Of a stretch of DNA of 64,000 nucleotides, positions 1-10,104 are shown in pieces. The DNA lies in NCBI GenBank assembly GCA_905331475.1, contig CAJNYU010000114.1, forward strand, positions 496,001 to 560,000, written 5' to 3'. A model generated the notes under the pieces. That model saw only the letters and a program-made list of their open reading frames with translations, ran no database searches and was not told where the DNA came from. Positions within the stretch are counted from its first letter, which is position 1, and every line of letters starts with the position of its first letter. The DNA comes from Rotaria socialis. Lineage: Eukaryota > Rotifera > Eurotatoria > Philodinida > Philodinidae. The position numbers were made by a program, and so were the translations under genes.

Positions 1-273
1 ATCATCGTTTATTGTAATACTCGTTATCGTTGTCGTCGTCGTCGTTGTTGTCGATCTCGGATAACATAATGATGACGTAAATCTTTGTGGTTGAGATGAA
101 TAATTAATTAAATTTGATGATATAGAAGATTTATTTTGATCCACGTCATTACTAAGACTTGTCATTAGACGTTCAATATCGACAAGTACTTGTCGTATTG
201 TTGAACTGTCATCTGCAGTTTGACTATAAATACTATCAGTATTTCGTAGGGTATTCGTATATAAATCGGACAT
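1..273 (-). CDS. 5' end of an unrecognised gene, cut by the window edge
   Basis: Read on the minus strand, an ATG at 271-273 opens 91 uninterrupted codons that reach base 1, so only the N-terminus is present. The product begins MSDLYTNTLRNTDSIYSQ, continues with an acidic and Ser/Asn-rich segment containing a possible short helix (DIERLMTSL), and then a run of threonines encoded by the ACG/ACA repeat at 30-55. No domain is recognisable. The start lies 117 bp from the oppositely oriented COPS7 start, so the two genes probably share a divergent promoter. Codon use matches the neighbouring real genes. The main doubt is whether the frame continues as exon beyond the edge. Confidence 0.5.
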   Translation of the reverse strand, partial: MSDLYTNTLRNTDSIYSQTADDSSTIRQVLVDIERLMTSLSNDVDQNKSSISSNLINYSSQPQRFTSSLCYPRSTTTTTTTTITSITINDD

Positions 274-389
274 TTGTATATAATCGAGAAATTTACTATC
301 TATCTATCTATGAATTTTAGTTTGTTCGTTCGTTCTACTTTTTCTTTCTTCTTTCTATATTCTATTCTAGTCCTCTATATATATTTCAG

Positions 390-1208
390 ATGTCCTCACA
401 GGCCGCTCAACAATTTCTATTAATAGCTAAATCTGTACGTGGTAAAGCTGCAATCGATTTAGTCACTCGTGTAATCGAACATGCGGATATATTCGGTTTT
501 GATGAATTTCTTCGTTTGGATTCACTTGTAAATTTTCTCAAACAAGAAAATTCACAAATTCTATCAACATTAGAATTGTTTGCCTATGGTACATTAACGG
601 ATTATGAATCCGATCGTACACGTTATATGTCTTTGTCATCCGTAGCACGACGAAAATTACAATTATTAACATTAGCATCATTGGCTGTTCATGCACGAAT
701 ATTACCTTATGCAATTCTATTAAAAGAACTTCAAATTGAAAGTGTACGTGAACTTGAAGATTTAATTATTGATGGGATTTATGCACAAGTTATACGTGGA
801 AAACTAGATCAATTAAATAGTCGATTAAATGTTGAATTTGCTATAGCACGTGATGTCAATTCAGCTGCATTTAATCGTATGGAAGATGTACTTGAAAACT
901 GGTGTAAAAACTGTGCAGCTTTATTAAATGTTTTAAAATTTGAAGCTATGAAAGCTAATGAACAAAAGAAAAAAGCTTTAGACGAACAAGATAAATATGA
1001 TAAAGAAATGTTATCAATGATTAAAATTATTGATTTACAAGGACAAAATTCTGGTGGTAATATTGGACGACGAGATAGTAATGAAAATAATAATAATTTA
1101 AATATACTACAAGCTTCATCAAATATCTTAGCCAGTAATATGGATTCAAAACAAAGTGGAGGAAAAAAGTCAGCAAGACAAACTGTTAAAAGATTCTTTC
1201 GTTCATAA
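390..1208 (+). CDS. COPS7: COP9 signalosome complex subunit 7
   Basis: Single-exon 272-residue protein, the usual length for CSN7 (animal COPS7A/B). CSN7 is a PCI-domain subunit of the COP9 signalosome, which removes NEDD8 from cullins in nucleus and cytoplasm. Hallmarks visible: QFLLIAKSVRGKAA near the N-terminus, LELFAYGTLTDY at about 62-73, KLQLLTLASLA at about 88-98, and the winged-helix segment of the PCI domain, VRELEDLIIDGIYAQVIRGK, at about 117-137. A charged coiled coil follows at about 185-215 and a basic tail (KKSARQTVKRFFRS). The ATG at 390 is directly preceded by TTCAG, a splice-acceptor-like site, so a 5' UTR intron or trans-splicing is possible. POLR1H begins 125 bp downstream on the same strand. 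Confidence 0.95.
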   Translation: MSSQAAQQFLLIAKSVRGKAAIDLVTRVIEHADIFGFDEFLRLDSLVNFLKQENSQILSTLELFAYGTLTDYESDRTRYMSLSSVARRKLQLLTLASLAVHARILPYAILLKELQIESVRELEDLIIDGIYAQVIRGKLDQLNSRLNVEFAIARDVNSAAFNRMEDVLENWCKNCAALLNVLKFEAMKANEQKKKALDEQDKYDKEMLSMIKIIDLQGQNSGGNIGRRDSNENNNNLNILQASSNILASNMDSKQSGGKKSARQTVKRFFRS

Positions 1209-1245
1209 TTTATGTCTGTGTTTGTGTGATTATTTTATTCTTGAA

Positions 1246-1251
1246 AATAAA
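1246..1251 (+). terminator. probable polyadenylation signal of COPS7
   Basis: An AATAAA hexamer lies 37 bp after the COPS7 stop codon and before the POLR1H start, which would end the COPS7 transcript between the two genes. In an AT-rich genome such hexamers are common by chance. Confidence 0.4.
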
Positions 1252-1332
1252 AATTTGGATTAAATTTTGAGATTAAGAAACAAATAGATCTTAGAACAAG
1301 ACACTAATGTAAGAAAGCTTTTATTTGATTAG

Positions 1333-1921
1333 ATGAGTAATACATTTGATCAAGATTTTTGTCCAGCATGTGGAACAATATTGCCTTTACCAGATGGTTC
1401 ATCAATGATTCAATGTTTACTATGCAAAAAAATTCAAGATATATCAGGTTTGTAAAAGTATTCATATTGATAATAAAAGATTTTTCATTTGATAGTATTT
1501 CATGGTACACAATCAACTATTCATGTTGATTTTCAAAATATTGAAGATAGTAGAAGAACATCAGAAAATAATGAAGCTATTGAGGGCACATTGGTATGAT
1601 AGCTTTTTAAATTTTCTAAGCAATAATATTTCTATGTAAATATTACTTTAGATTCAACGAAAATGTCCTCGTTGTGGACATGATGAAATGTCATTTACAA
1701 CAAGACAATTACGTTCAGCAGATGGTAATGTTTTATTTGTTTTTTTTTTCTAAATAAAATTCGTCTCTGTCAAATGTCTTTCTTCTTATTGCAGAAGGAC
1801 AAACGGTCTTCTTCTTATGTCCAAAATGTTCGTCAGTATCTTTCTGTTTATCGATTAATACACGCCATCAAATTATATTTTTCTTTTCTAATTTAGATTT
1901 CAAGAATTGGAAAATTCTTAA
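1333..1921 (+). CDS. POLR1H: DNA-directed RNA polymerase I subunit RPA12 (POLR1H/ZNRD1)
   Basis: Five small exons: 1333-1447, 1496-1593, 1652-1724, 1795-1831 and 1897-1921, with GT-AG introns of 48, 58, 70 and 65 nt. They join in frame to about 115 residues, close to the 119-126 of animal and yeast RPA12. RPA12 is the TFIIS-like subunit of RNA polymerase I, needed for RNA cleavage and termination in the nucleolus. The N-terminal zinc ribbon shows CPACGTILPLP and CLLC. The C-terminal ribbon shows RKCPRCGHDEMSF, then TRQLRSADEGQTVFF and CPKC, including the catalytic acidic pair of the QLRSADE motif. The last exon ends FQELENS, like the human FQEKEDS. The ATG is directly preceded by GATTAG. No exon is long enough to stand out as an open reading frame. 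Confidence 0.92.
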
Positions 1922-2002
1922 TGATATGTTTTTCTTTCGCTTTATGTTTATTCTTTGTTATTTGTTGTTATTTGAATAAACATATACGTAAATTAAAGAA
2001 AA

Positions 2003-2213
2003 ATCCCTAGCCAACTCTCTCTAGAAGAATCTCCAAGGAGTTCACCGGAGAGTTGTCTGGGGAAAATGGATGAAATATCTAATTACTAATAAATTCTTCT
2101 TAATTTTCTAAAATTTAAAAAAAATTTAAAAGTTTTTTTTTATTTTAAAAAATCTCATCAATTCTTCCCAGAGAAATCCCCGGGGAGTCGTCGGGGGAGA
2201 GTGGATTAGGGAT
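2003..2213. mobile_element. MITE-like element with ATCCCTA inverted ends
   Basis: A 211-bp stretch starts ATCCCTAGCCAACTCTC and ends GAGAGTGGATTAGGGAT, which are imperfect inverted repeats of about 17 bp; a looser, G/C-rich inverted similarity continues for a further 20 bp. The middle is A/T-rich and non-coding. It sits about 80 bp after the POLR1H stop. I cannot see a clear target duplication, so the superfamily is unknown. Confidence 0.5.
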
Positions 2214-4091
2214 GTAATTGACAACAATCAAAATAGACAAATCTTACCAAAACAAAACAAAAAAGAATAAAAGACTTAAATATTTCGATCGATTTCAGTT
2301 CATAATTTTGTTGACCAGCATACAGATAAGTCAAGATTTATTAAAATTTTCTAATGTGAGTTAAACAGACTCGAAATGAAGTCTTTCACTTACATTAATT
2401 GACAAATTCAATATATGTTGGTGAGAAGTTACTTAAATGAAATATTTGATCAGTTATATGAAGAATAGAACTCGTTGCAAGTTTATCAATATTTTCAGAA
2501 TACATTTCAATTGAGTTTTTATAAAGCTAAAATAAATGTTCATCAAGGTCATGAATTTTATAGATTCTCACGACAAAATGAGCATAAGTTCCATTTGTTA
2601 ATTCTAGTTTTTTCTCCACTGAAAATCATTTCCCCCAATCAAATCAAATATCGAGCGAGTGGCTTGTCCTCACGTTTCTATTGTCATGGACGAACTTTAT
2701 CGCTGTGAAAGCAAAAAATAAAACTGTATGTATTGAACTGTTGTGAAATAAACACTTGTGAATAGAGAGAAAACATATATTTAGCTACAAAAAAAGGAAC
2801 ACACTCTTAGACACGTTTTCTTTGTTTTCTTCAATATAAACTAGACACTAAGAAAAAAGTAGATTAACAGTAAAAGATGATGATTCAAAAAAAAAGAGAA
2901 CAAGAAACGTAGCTAGAAACAAAGAGTACAGTCAAATAAGAACGATTTATCAACGATGAAAAGATTTGTAATTTTTTTACTTGTTTTTCCTTTGTTTTAT
3001 TATATTTCATTTTTTTTTCAATCATAGTGGATTATGATAGTATTCATACGTGTGCAATAAGTACATTTAATGTTGTAGGAAATCAGATCTTGCTGTGCGA
3101 TTTCTTTTAATTATTATGAGAGTAATCTTAGAACAGTGCACTTCTATGAGCTCGATTACCATTTAAATGTCAGAAGATTAGTCATTGTGATGTTCAACGT
3201 GTCATACAAACAGTGCATATCGTTCTAAACATTAGTCTATTCCACAGGTAAAATACGGTTGGAAACGACAAGGAACGAGAGGATAAATTAGCGGTTTCGG
3301 TCGTGTAAGAATGTTTCTGATCACTGTAATGTTCGACCTAAGTATTTACGGCTTCTATATGGTTTTTTTTAGTCTTGATAGGATTGAGTAGATGCTTAGT
3401 ATCGATTGAAAATATGACCGTATATAGGTATTACTGATTCATCAGTCATATGACTTGATGTTATTTGCTTGAGTGTAGGAGAACTTTAACGAATTTTAGA
3501 TTCTATATGATTAGTATGTGAATTGGATGACAACGTGGAATCAAGAGTAGTGCCGAGATACTATGGTCTTATCACAATGAAAAACCATACAATTATTGCA
3601 ATCAATGTCTGATGGAATTTTGGGCGCAACTTGACGGTGAAAACGTGTCCAAAACGTTTTCTTGTAGTTGATTAATTGGTTCCAGGTCGTATAGTAGATA
3701 CAAGTGAAATTAGTACACTGTATTTGCTTGATAAGATTTGATATGAGTACTCAGGACAATCATTCCGGCCGCCGGAACGAGTATCTTAAAAGGCCTAAAA
3801 TGGCTATAAAACGGTCATCGTTTTCAACACTATATTCGTCGTTTTCCGAGCTGACGCAAAACAGCGCCGTTTTTCAACGTTTCATACTGTTTTTACGTCG
3901 TTTACGTACCGTTTTCTTGAACATGGGTAGCCTTGAGGACTAATTTGCAGGTGAAGGTACAAACACCTAGAGATTATCCGGAAACAGATATTTCTAGTTA
4001 AGCATAGACATAGATACAATAGTCATCTCTGAAAACAAAAATATTAAAGAAAAAATCCATTATTTATCTAAGATAAAAGAAGTCTTTACTA

Positions 4092-4266
4092 CTCAGTCAG
4101 ACAAAAAACAAAAAACAACGCGTTAAAACGCGTCGAAATTTTAACGACAAAAAATTTCGAAAAGCCACACATTTTTTGGATTTTTTTTCGTTAAAGTTCA
4201 CCCATACATTTTATTTCGTTCAAAACTTTAACGCGTTTTAACGCGTTATTTTTTTGTCTGATTGAG
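4092..4266. mobile_element. Tc1/mariner-type MITE with TA target duplication
   Basis: About 175 bp with long imperfect inverted ends: the left end reads CTCAGTCAGACAAAAAAC, then AACGCGTTAAAACGCG; the right end is its complement (CGCGTTTTAACGCGTTATT, then TTGTCTGATTGAG). A TA dinucleotide flanks each side (4090-4091 and 4267-4268), as expected for insertion by Tc1/mariner-class transposases. It has no coding capacity. An A-rich 40-50 bp homology between arms could fold into a hairpin. Confidence 0.65.
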
Positions 4267-5229
4267 TACCACCGAGACCGATTTTCGCGCTTATCAGTTT
4301 TACTTGACACCGTTCCCCCTCAGAAAAATAACATTGAACCTGAAGAACAAGCGTTGTCATGGCTTACCGCTGTGGATATTCTTCTAGAGAAGAGCGATTT
4401 CGAACTGATTCATTATGAAGCTCCACAAAAAATTCTCGATTGCCAAATAAGTTACTATTTGACAGACTAAACTTTATGCAGACCGTCATTCGAATCAGCT
4501 CGAATTCTCTCTTCTTTAGAAGAACGTCCACAGTTGTAAGCTGTGACGCCACCAATTTTTCAAGTGCGTTGTTATTATATGAAAGAAGGCGCTGTCAAGT
4601 AAAGCTGATGTTTCAAATCGGTCTACAACGCTGCTTTGCATATTTAGTTCTCATGAATCTAAATAGAAAAAGAAAAAATTATTTAGAAATTTTAATACTT
4701 ACATAATTTTTAGTTTAAGCATTGAACTAAATATAGAAATCAAGCATATATATTTATATAAATAAGGAGTGCTTACTTTTAAGACGTTGTTGCAATGAAC
4801 AGAAAGAGAGAAAGACAAATAACTATCTATAAAAATTTGTCTACTTACATTTTGTTGAGTTGGAAATTGAACTAAATAAAGAGAAAATATATAGATAACT
4901 GAATGAGTAGGAAAATATACTTACTTTGAATACATGGTATGAAGAAATCTAAATAGAAAAAAGGAAATAACTAGAGAGAAAATTTGAATACTTACGTTTT
5001 TATTTTGAATTTTATATCGAACTAAATATAAAGAAGGATGAAAATGTAAGTAAATGATAGTTACTTTCCCTATAAGCTGTTGAGATGGATATAAATTTTA
5101 AAACGAGACATGTGTAGATATTTTGGAAAGTATATTATTTACATTACTTTGACTTTAATATTCAAGCATGTACAAGAAGAATATAAATGTATTTAAATAA
5201 AATGCTTACTTTCCATTTGTTCGCGAGGG

Positions 5230-5311
5230 CCCAGGTCGAACATTACGACGACCTGATGCGACCGTAAACGGCCGCATACGGCAACGTACGACACAAGCTG
5301 ATCAACCTGGG
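5230..5311. mobile_element. short element with CCCAGGTC/ACCTGGG ends
   Basis: 82 bp beginning CCCAGGTCG and ending ATCAACCTGGG, flanked by GG on both sides (5228-5229, 5312-5313). It shares its termini with the elements at 7112-7386 and 11528-11804, but its interior is different and richer in CG. It looks like a deleted or divergent member of the same family. Confidence 0.45.
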
Positions 5312-5951
5312 GGCTGATGTAAAAACAACACCTTTTCTGAATAGCTCTACGAGTTTGGAATAAACCTACAATAAACACAATGCTTGTGAGAGTGATGTAA
5401 CTAGAAGCATTATTATGAAATTGCCTGTATAAGCCCGTTTGATTTTGATTTTCTAAAGTGCGTGGATCAAAGTTTAGCTCGAAGCACTTCTACAGTTATT
5501 GGGAAAGTTATAATAATAGTAATAATATCTCCCATAGGTTTATCGTTCGTTGGGGCCGGCGCTCAAGGGTCCACAAGCAGCCAGGTTCTATCGTTTTTTT
5601 CTCTTTTACGGACGACGGTATCTGCACCCCATTCGTCCAACGCTTCCCCCGTTAATGATTATGGGTTGGCGATCATCATAGGATCACGTGGTCGTGACGT
5701 CTATGTTGAAGTTATTGTTTTAACTATGCATACTGACTAATGATATAATCGATACGCTATCAGATGAGTCATCCGGAACAATTAGCCGTTAGTAACTTGT
5801 TCAGGGTTATTCCATGGTTGGTGATACTGTGGTTTGAACACAGTACTTTGTGAATATGTGTCGAATAACATATCCACTCAATCATGGCGGCTATTGGGAA
5901 AGTTAGCGCCCCCCTATATCGAGATATTGCGTTTGAAGAAATAGATACGAA

Positions 5952-6053
5952 TAGAGGTGCAAGCCGTCAGCTGAGAAACACGTCGGCTCTAGCAAAAATA
6001 CCGGCCGTCAGCCGTCGGCTTCAGCAAAAATCGGCTGACGGCTTTCACTTCTA
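5952..6053. mobile_element. hAT-type MITE with perfect 8-bp target duplication
   Basis: 102-bp element. It starts TAGAGGTGCAAGCCGTCAGC and ends GCTGACGGCTTTCACTTCTA, which are inverted repeats with few mismatches, and the YAGRGGTG-type terminus is that of hAT elements. The 8 bases GATACGAA occur immediately on both sides (5944-5951 and 6054-6061), the 8-bp duplication typical of hAT transposases. There is no coding capacity, so it would depend on a transposase elsewhere. Confidence 0.8.
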
Positions 6054-7111
6054 GATACGAAGCGAAAAGTGCATTGATGTATCAATAGCTGCATTGTGAG
6101 AAAAGTACTCGATGAAAATGTTTATTATTTCCAATCATAGTGGAAATCTGTTTCAGTCGGTTGCATTGTGTTGTACGAGATTCTTACTTTATATCAGTCG
6201 AAAAAAGTATTGGATGAACTAAAAACAAAAGAATTTTTTCTAAAATGACAAACAGTGGCTGCTCTCTTTGATATGATTTTCTATACATGAAGATCTTATT
6301 TGTCAATGTTGTAAGTAAAAAAAATTCATTTTAAGGAACTGGAAAACGAGGACCGGACTGGTCACTCCAAGGGCAAAGTTGCAAATCATTTTAATTAATT
6401 ATTAATAAACGAATCCTGAGAAAAATTACTTTTAGGACGTTGAAAAAGTTAAGAAACGGAAGCGTAAAAATGCATAATTTTTGAGTTTTTAACGGATAAA
6501 AGCGCATAAATCGAAAAATAAATCTACATATTTGAATGCTGAAATATTATAACGCGTTAAAATGCGTTCAAAAGTCGAAAAAACAGCGTATTTATGATGG
6601 TCTATTGTTAAAACAGCGTTTTCTTTAGAGACTTGTCTGACTGGATAATCAACAGAAATAAATATTCTAGGTGTATGACTTGATTGTGCATAAGTTAAGT
6701 CAATAGGCAGATCATATTCTTCATTGAAATTAATTTTTGAGATTCGATGATATTGTTTATACCATTTGAATTAGTACTTGAAATAATTAAGGGAATTGTT
6801 GAGCTGTTGCAAACTTTAACAATCGAACATCGAATAACAACGAGAGAATTACTTCGCATTTCATAATCATAAAGTTGCTTGTGTGTTCAAGTTAAATTTA
6901 CAGTTTTTATAAAAATCTCTAATCTAAAAATTTAAAGTTGAATCAAAAATGTTTTTGTTTCCTTGTATTATATTATTGTGACAGTAAATTCGTCTCTTAA
7001 TAATTCACAGATGACATCATTCATGTGCAATTTTGACAGTACGTCGTCTAGCAGCAGAATGAGTCAAGTAAGCTGACAAAATTTTTTTAAATATTTCTTC
7101 TCTTGAAAGCT

Positions 7112-7386
7112 CCCAGGTCGTGGAGGTACGGTGGGAAACGGCGGGAAAGCGCTGGAAAGTGGAAGGAGCATTCAGGTCGGAAATTACCGGATTTTTCCTG
7201 TGGATTTCGGTCAGTTTTCTGTGCTTTCCGGCTGGAAGTTGACTGAAATATACAGGAAAAAATCCGGAAATTTCCGACCGGAATACTGCTTCCACTTTCC
7301 GCCGCTTTCCGGCCAGACACGGTGATTTTTTCGCGTCTTTCCGGCCGGTTGCTACGGTATCCGTCCTCCGGAATCATTGACCTGGG
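7112..7386. mobile_element. 275-bp foldback MITE, CCCAGGTC family (copy 2)
   Basis: Begins CCCAGGTCGTGGAGGTACG and ends CATTGACCTGGG, flanked by CT on both sides (7110-7111, 7387-7388). The interior is a long imperfect palindrome: GGAAAGCGCTGGAAAGTGGAA near the left is complemented by TTCCACTTTCCGCC near the right, with TTTCCTGTGGATTTCGG closer to the centre. Apparent open reading frames on both strands across this stretch are by-products of the palindrome. It is near-collinear with the 277-bp copy at 11528-11804. Confidence 0.75.
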
Positions 7387-8755
7387 CTCTGGTAAAACAG
7401 GTTCATTTTTTACATTTTCAGAGACCTAGTCTCGGGCGTCAAATCGAGTCATTGTTAAAATTTTTGCTAATTCTTTTTCTTTGTATAAAACATGACATCG
7501 ATGTTTGCGAGCTCTTTTCAACTTTGTTTTTGTCGTATTTAATAGTAATCAAGAGAATGCTTAACAACTAGCTGATGATTTATTATTTGTGTCAACCCCA
7601 ACTGTCTATAACACACGCTGTATCGAAATAAATAAATTCGTCCTATTGCTGCATTCATAATAAATCTTTGCAAACATATGAAAATTAATTGTTTCGGCCA
7701 CAGATGCAGATTTCTTTGATTTTCTTTGCTTTCTTAATGAGATTTCAATGGATTAAAAATGATGAATCCATTGAAAGTATATACCATTGGTTTCAATGGA
7801 ATAAACTCGGTTTGACAAAATCCAAATATCGGCGAAAATCTCCCATTGTGGCTTAAAAAACGAATATAATCAGATTGAAATCATGCGATTTTGATCGACA
7901 TTTTAGTCCAACAATAATCGGTTGTAATCTGATTCCTTGCAAATGGTATCAACCCTTGTTCGACGAAACAAGAAAATAAACGATTCACATACTCTAATTA
8001 CATTCAGGAAATCACCATGGAACCAAGTAGCATGCGTCCTTTGGAAGGGGAAATATTTTTCAGAGATCACTAGTTGTTTTCATGTGTTTCAATCAATCTA
8101 TCTTAGAAGAACACTTTTATATCGTATGGAGAAGTTTTGTTTTGTATAGAATTGAGAAGAAAAAAATACAATTATTTATGTATCGAAATCTTAAAATAGT
8201 TTCTGCTTGTGTTGAGCTCTAATCATGGGTAGTGCAAAGAAGTCACAAACTGACGGGTTGGAATTAGCACGTAGAAAAGTAAACTCGCGACGGACCACAT
8301 GAATGCTGCGTTTTGCACCGAATTAAAAACTTCTTTTATCATGATATTCAATTGAAAAATATCATTTGACCTTTGAATTGTGTAAAATGTCACTCATGAA
8401 ACGCGGTGGATTAATTATATTAGTAGTATGAGTACATAATTATAATATATAGAAAAAGACAATATAATATATAGACTATTACTAATAAATTAGTAGAATT
8501 AATCCTTAAAAATGATATCATTTTTTGATGATGATTAAAGTTGTAGATGACTAAAAGGTTCTTTCTAAATCAATTTTAAATTTCTACAAGGTGTTTAGTA
8601 TTAGATAAATACATTTCATCCTTGTTCTTTCATTTTAGTATACAGCCAACGTCTTCGTAGCATTTGATTGTTATACACTAAACTTTACATTAGTGCACTC
8701 TTCTTTTTCTTTTTCTTTTGATTCACTTTCTAGTTTTATTCATTTGCTACACAAA

Positions 8756-9241
8756 ATGAAATTAAGTGATACTACAATATTGACTACAGCTACATTTATT
8801 ACCAGCATTGGTGCTCTTTTGACTTTGATTGGCTTAACAACGCCACGATGGTTAAAAAATGGTTATGGCCTTTGGAATTGTAGGAATGTTTGTTCACCAT
8901 CTGCTGCTACTTTGACTGTTTTAGCATTGATTTTTCTTGTGATTAGTATTGTTTTATTAATAGTTATACTTGTTCGTTTATTACCTGAAAAATTAAGAAT
9001 CATACCATTGGGTTTACTTGTTATTGCGACACTTTTTCTTATAATTGCTACTACAAGATATTTACGACGTTTTGGAATTGTTGATTATAGTTTTGAATTA
9101 ATAACTACAGCTCATGCTTTTGCCTTTATTGCTTCAGTTCTACTTGCGTTTTGGCTTGGCACAAAAATGAATGAAAACTCAATTAGAAATACTACAAGAT
9201 CTACATTACCATCGTCAACCATTGTTTTTTCTTCATCATAA
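8756..9241 (+). CDS. claudin/PMP22-like four-pass membrane protein
   Basis: A 161-residue single-exon protein with four hydrophobic segments at about 5-27 (TTATFITSIGALLTLIGLTT), 47-73, 80-98 and 114-135. The first extracellular loop carries W-x(7)-GLW-x-C-x(3)-C (W at about 31, GLW then NCRNVC). This is the claudin/PMP22 signature, although the usual cysteine spacing is about 8-10 residues and here it is shorter. The length is below typical claudins (about 200) because the loops are short. The C-terminal tail is Ser/Thr-rich. The first ATG of this frame is at 8756; earlier codons of the frame lack ATG. A TTTCTAG acceptor-like site lies about 25 bp upstream. A role in cell junctions or as a small tetraspan adaptor is inferred only from topology and the W-GLW-C-C motif. 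Confidence 0.65.
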   Translation: MKLSDTTILTTATFITSIGALLTLIGLTTPRWLKNGYGLWNCRNVCSPSAATLTVLALIFLVISIVLLIVILVRLLPEKLRIIPLGLLVIATLFLIIATTRYLRRFGIVDYSFELITTAHAFAFIASVLLAFWLGTKMNENSIRNTTRSTLPSSTIVFSSS

Positions 9242-9668
9242 GAATTCATCAAACTTTTTTTTTCTCTACAAAAATACTTGTAATAATAAATTCTACGTAT
9301 TATCCATAGTTTTTTTTTTCTAAACATGGACACAAGTTTTGAAATTTTTGATGCTTAATGTAGAATTTTCAATAATATTCTTTTATACGCATTAGTTATA
9401 TATGATGTTCTCAAAAGCGATATCCAACAGTGAAATTCATTTTTTTTGTCGATTGCTATTTAGTTTGTTATGAATAAATGTTTAAGTTAAATTTTACTTT
9501 AATATATGTAAAGAATGAATGCGTCGACCTAATTTATGCTACACATAAGCAAATTTCATGCTCAAAATTAGATTTCATAGCTATTCGGCACGATCAGTGC
9601 GTCATCTCTCTACAGAACAGACGATATTTCAGAGATTTGTCGTTTGTGATCGTCTATTATAGAATGCG

Positions 9669-9701
<33 letters not shown>

Positions 9702-9885
9702 ATCTCTACCTCGATCGCCGACATAACAAACAAAAACAAATCAGAGAAGTGCATTCATTGCATTCAGTGAATACCGTCATCACTATCTTGCTTTGTTACA
9801 TACATACATACCGATATCAGGTAAAAATTTACTATTTACTACCGATTTAAAAAAAACAATAATCTTTAATTTTAGTGAAATAAAA
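9242..9885. other. spacer and 5' leader of the B-box gene
   Basis: AT-rich spacer without a supported gene. A probable 5' UTR intron of the next gene begins with GGTAAAAATT at about 9820 and ends with TTTTAG at 9871-9875, just before its ATG. A TA/TG microsatellite lies at about 9669-9702. Confidence 0.5.
9669..9702. repeat. (TA)n(TG)n microsatellite
   Basis: About twelve TA units run into three to four TG units. It creates a short spurious reading frame of alternating Tyr and Ile. Confidence 0.85.
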
Positions 9886-10064
9886 ATGTCTGATCATCCA
9901 ATTCATCGTTTATCACTCGATGGTCAAATGTGTGTAGAGCCATCATGTACTTCAGTAGCAAGACACCGTTGCAAACATTGTCAAAAAGCGTATTGTGATA
10001 TGTGCGTTCGAGTACATAAACGTTATGTTTTACAAGAGATGAGTGATATAGCTAAGCAAGTAAT

Positions 10065-10104
<40 letters not shown>

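Larger units (their letters stand above)
2214..8755. other. gene-poor, transposon-rich interval
   Basis: No gene can be supported here. The interval holds four of the short inverted-repeat elements listed separately and is locally richer in G+C than the rest of the window (for example 5210-5320, 5540-5700, 5960-6060, 7110-7390). Segments near 3600-3950 and 6430-6650 contain many AACG/CGTT-rich words like those of the 4092-4266 element, and 6633-6647 ends in a GTCTGACTGG-like sequence, so decayed relatives may be present. Open reading frames here lack ATG starts or fall inside palindromes. Confidence 0.6.

Noticed and set aside
7017..7377. Open reading frames of 64-96 codons on both strands
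   Set aside because: They overlie the palindromic element at 7112-7386; both strands are open because the arms are inverted copies, and no homology or ATG context supports them.
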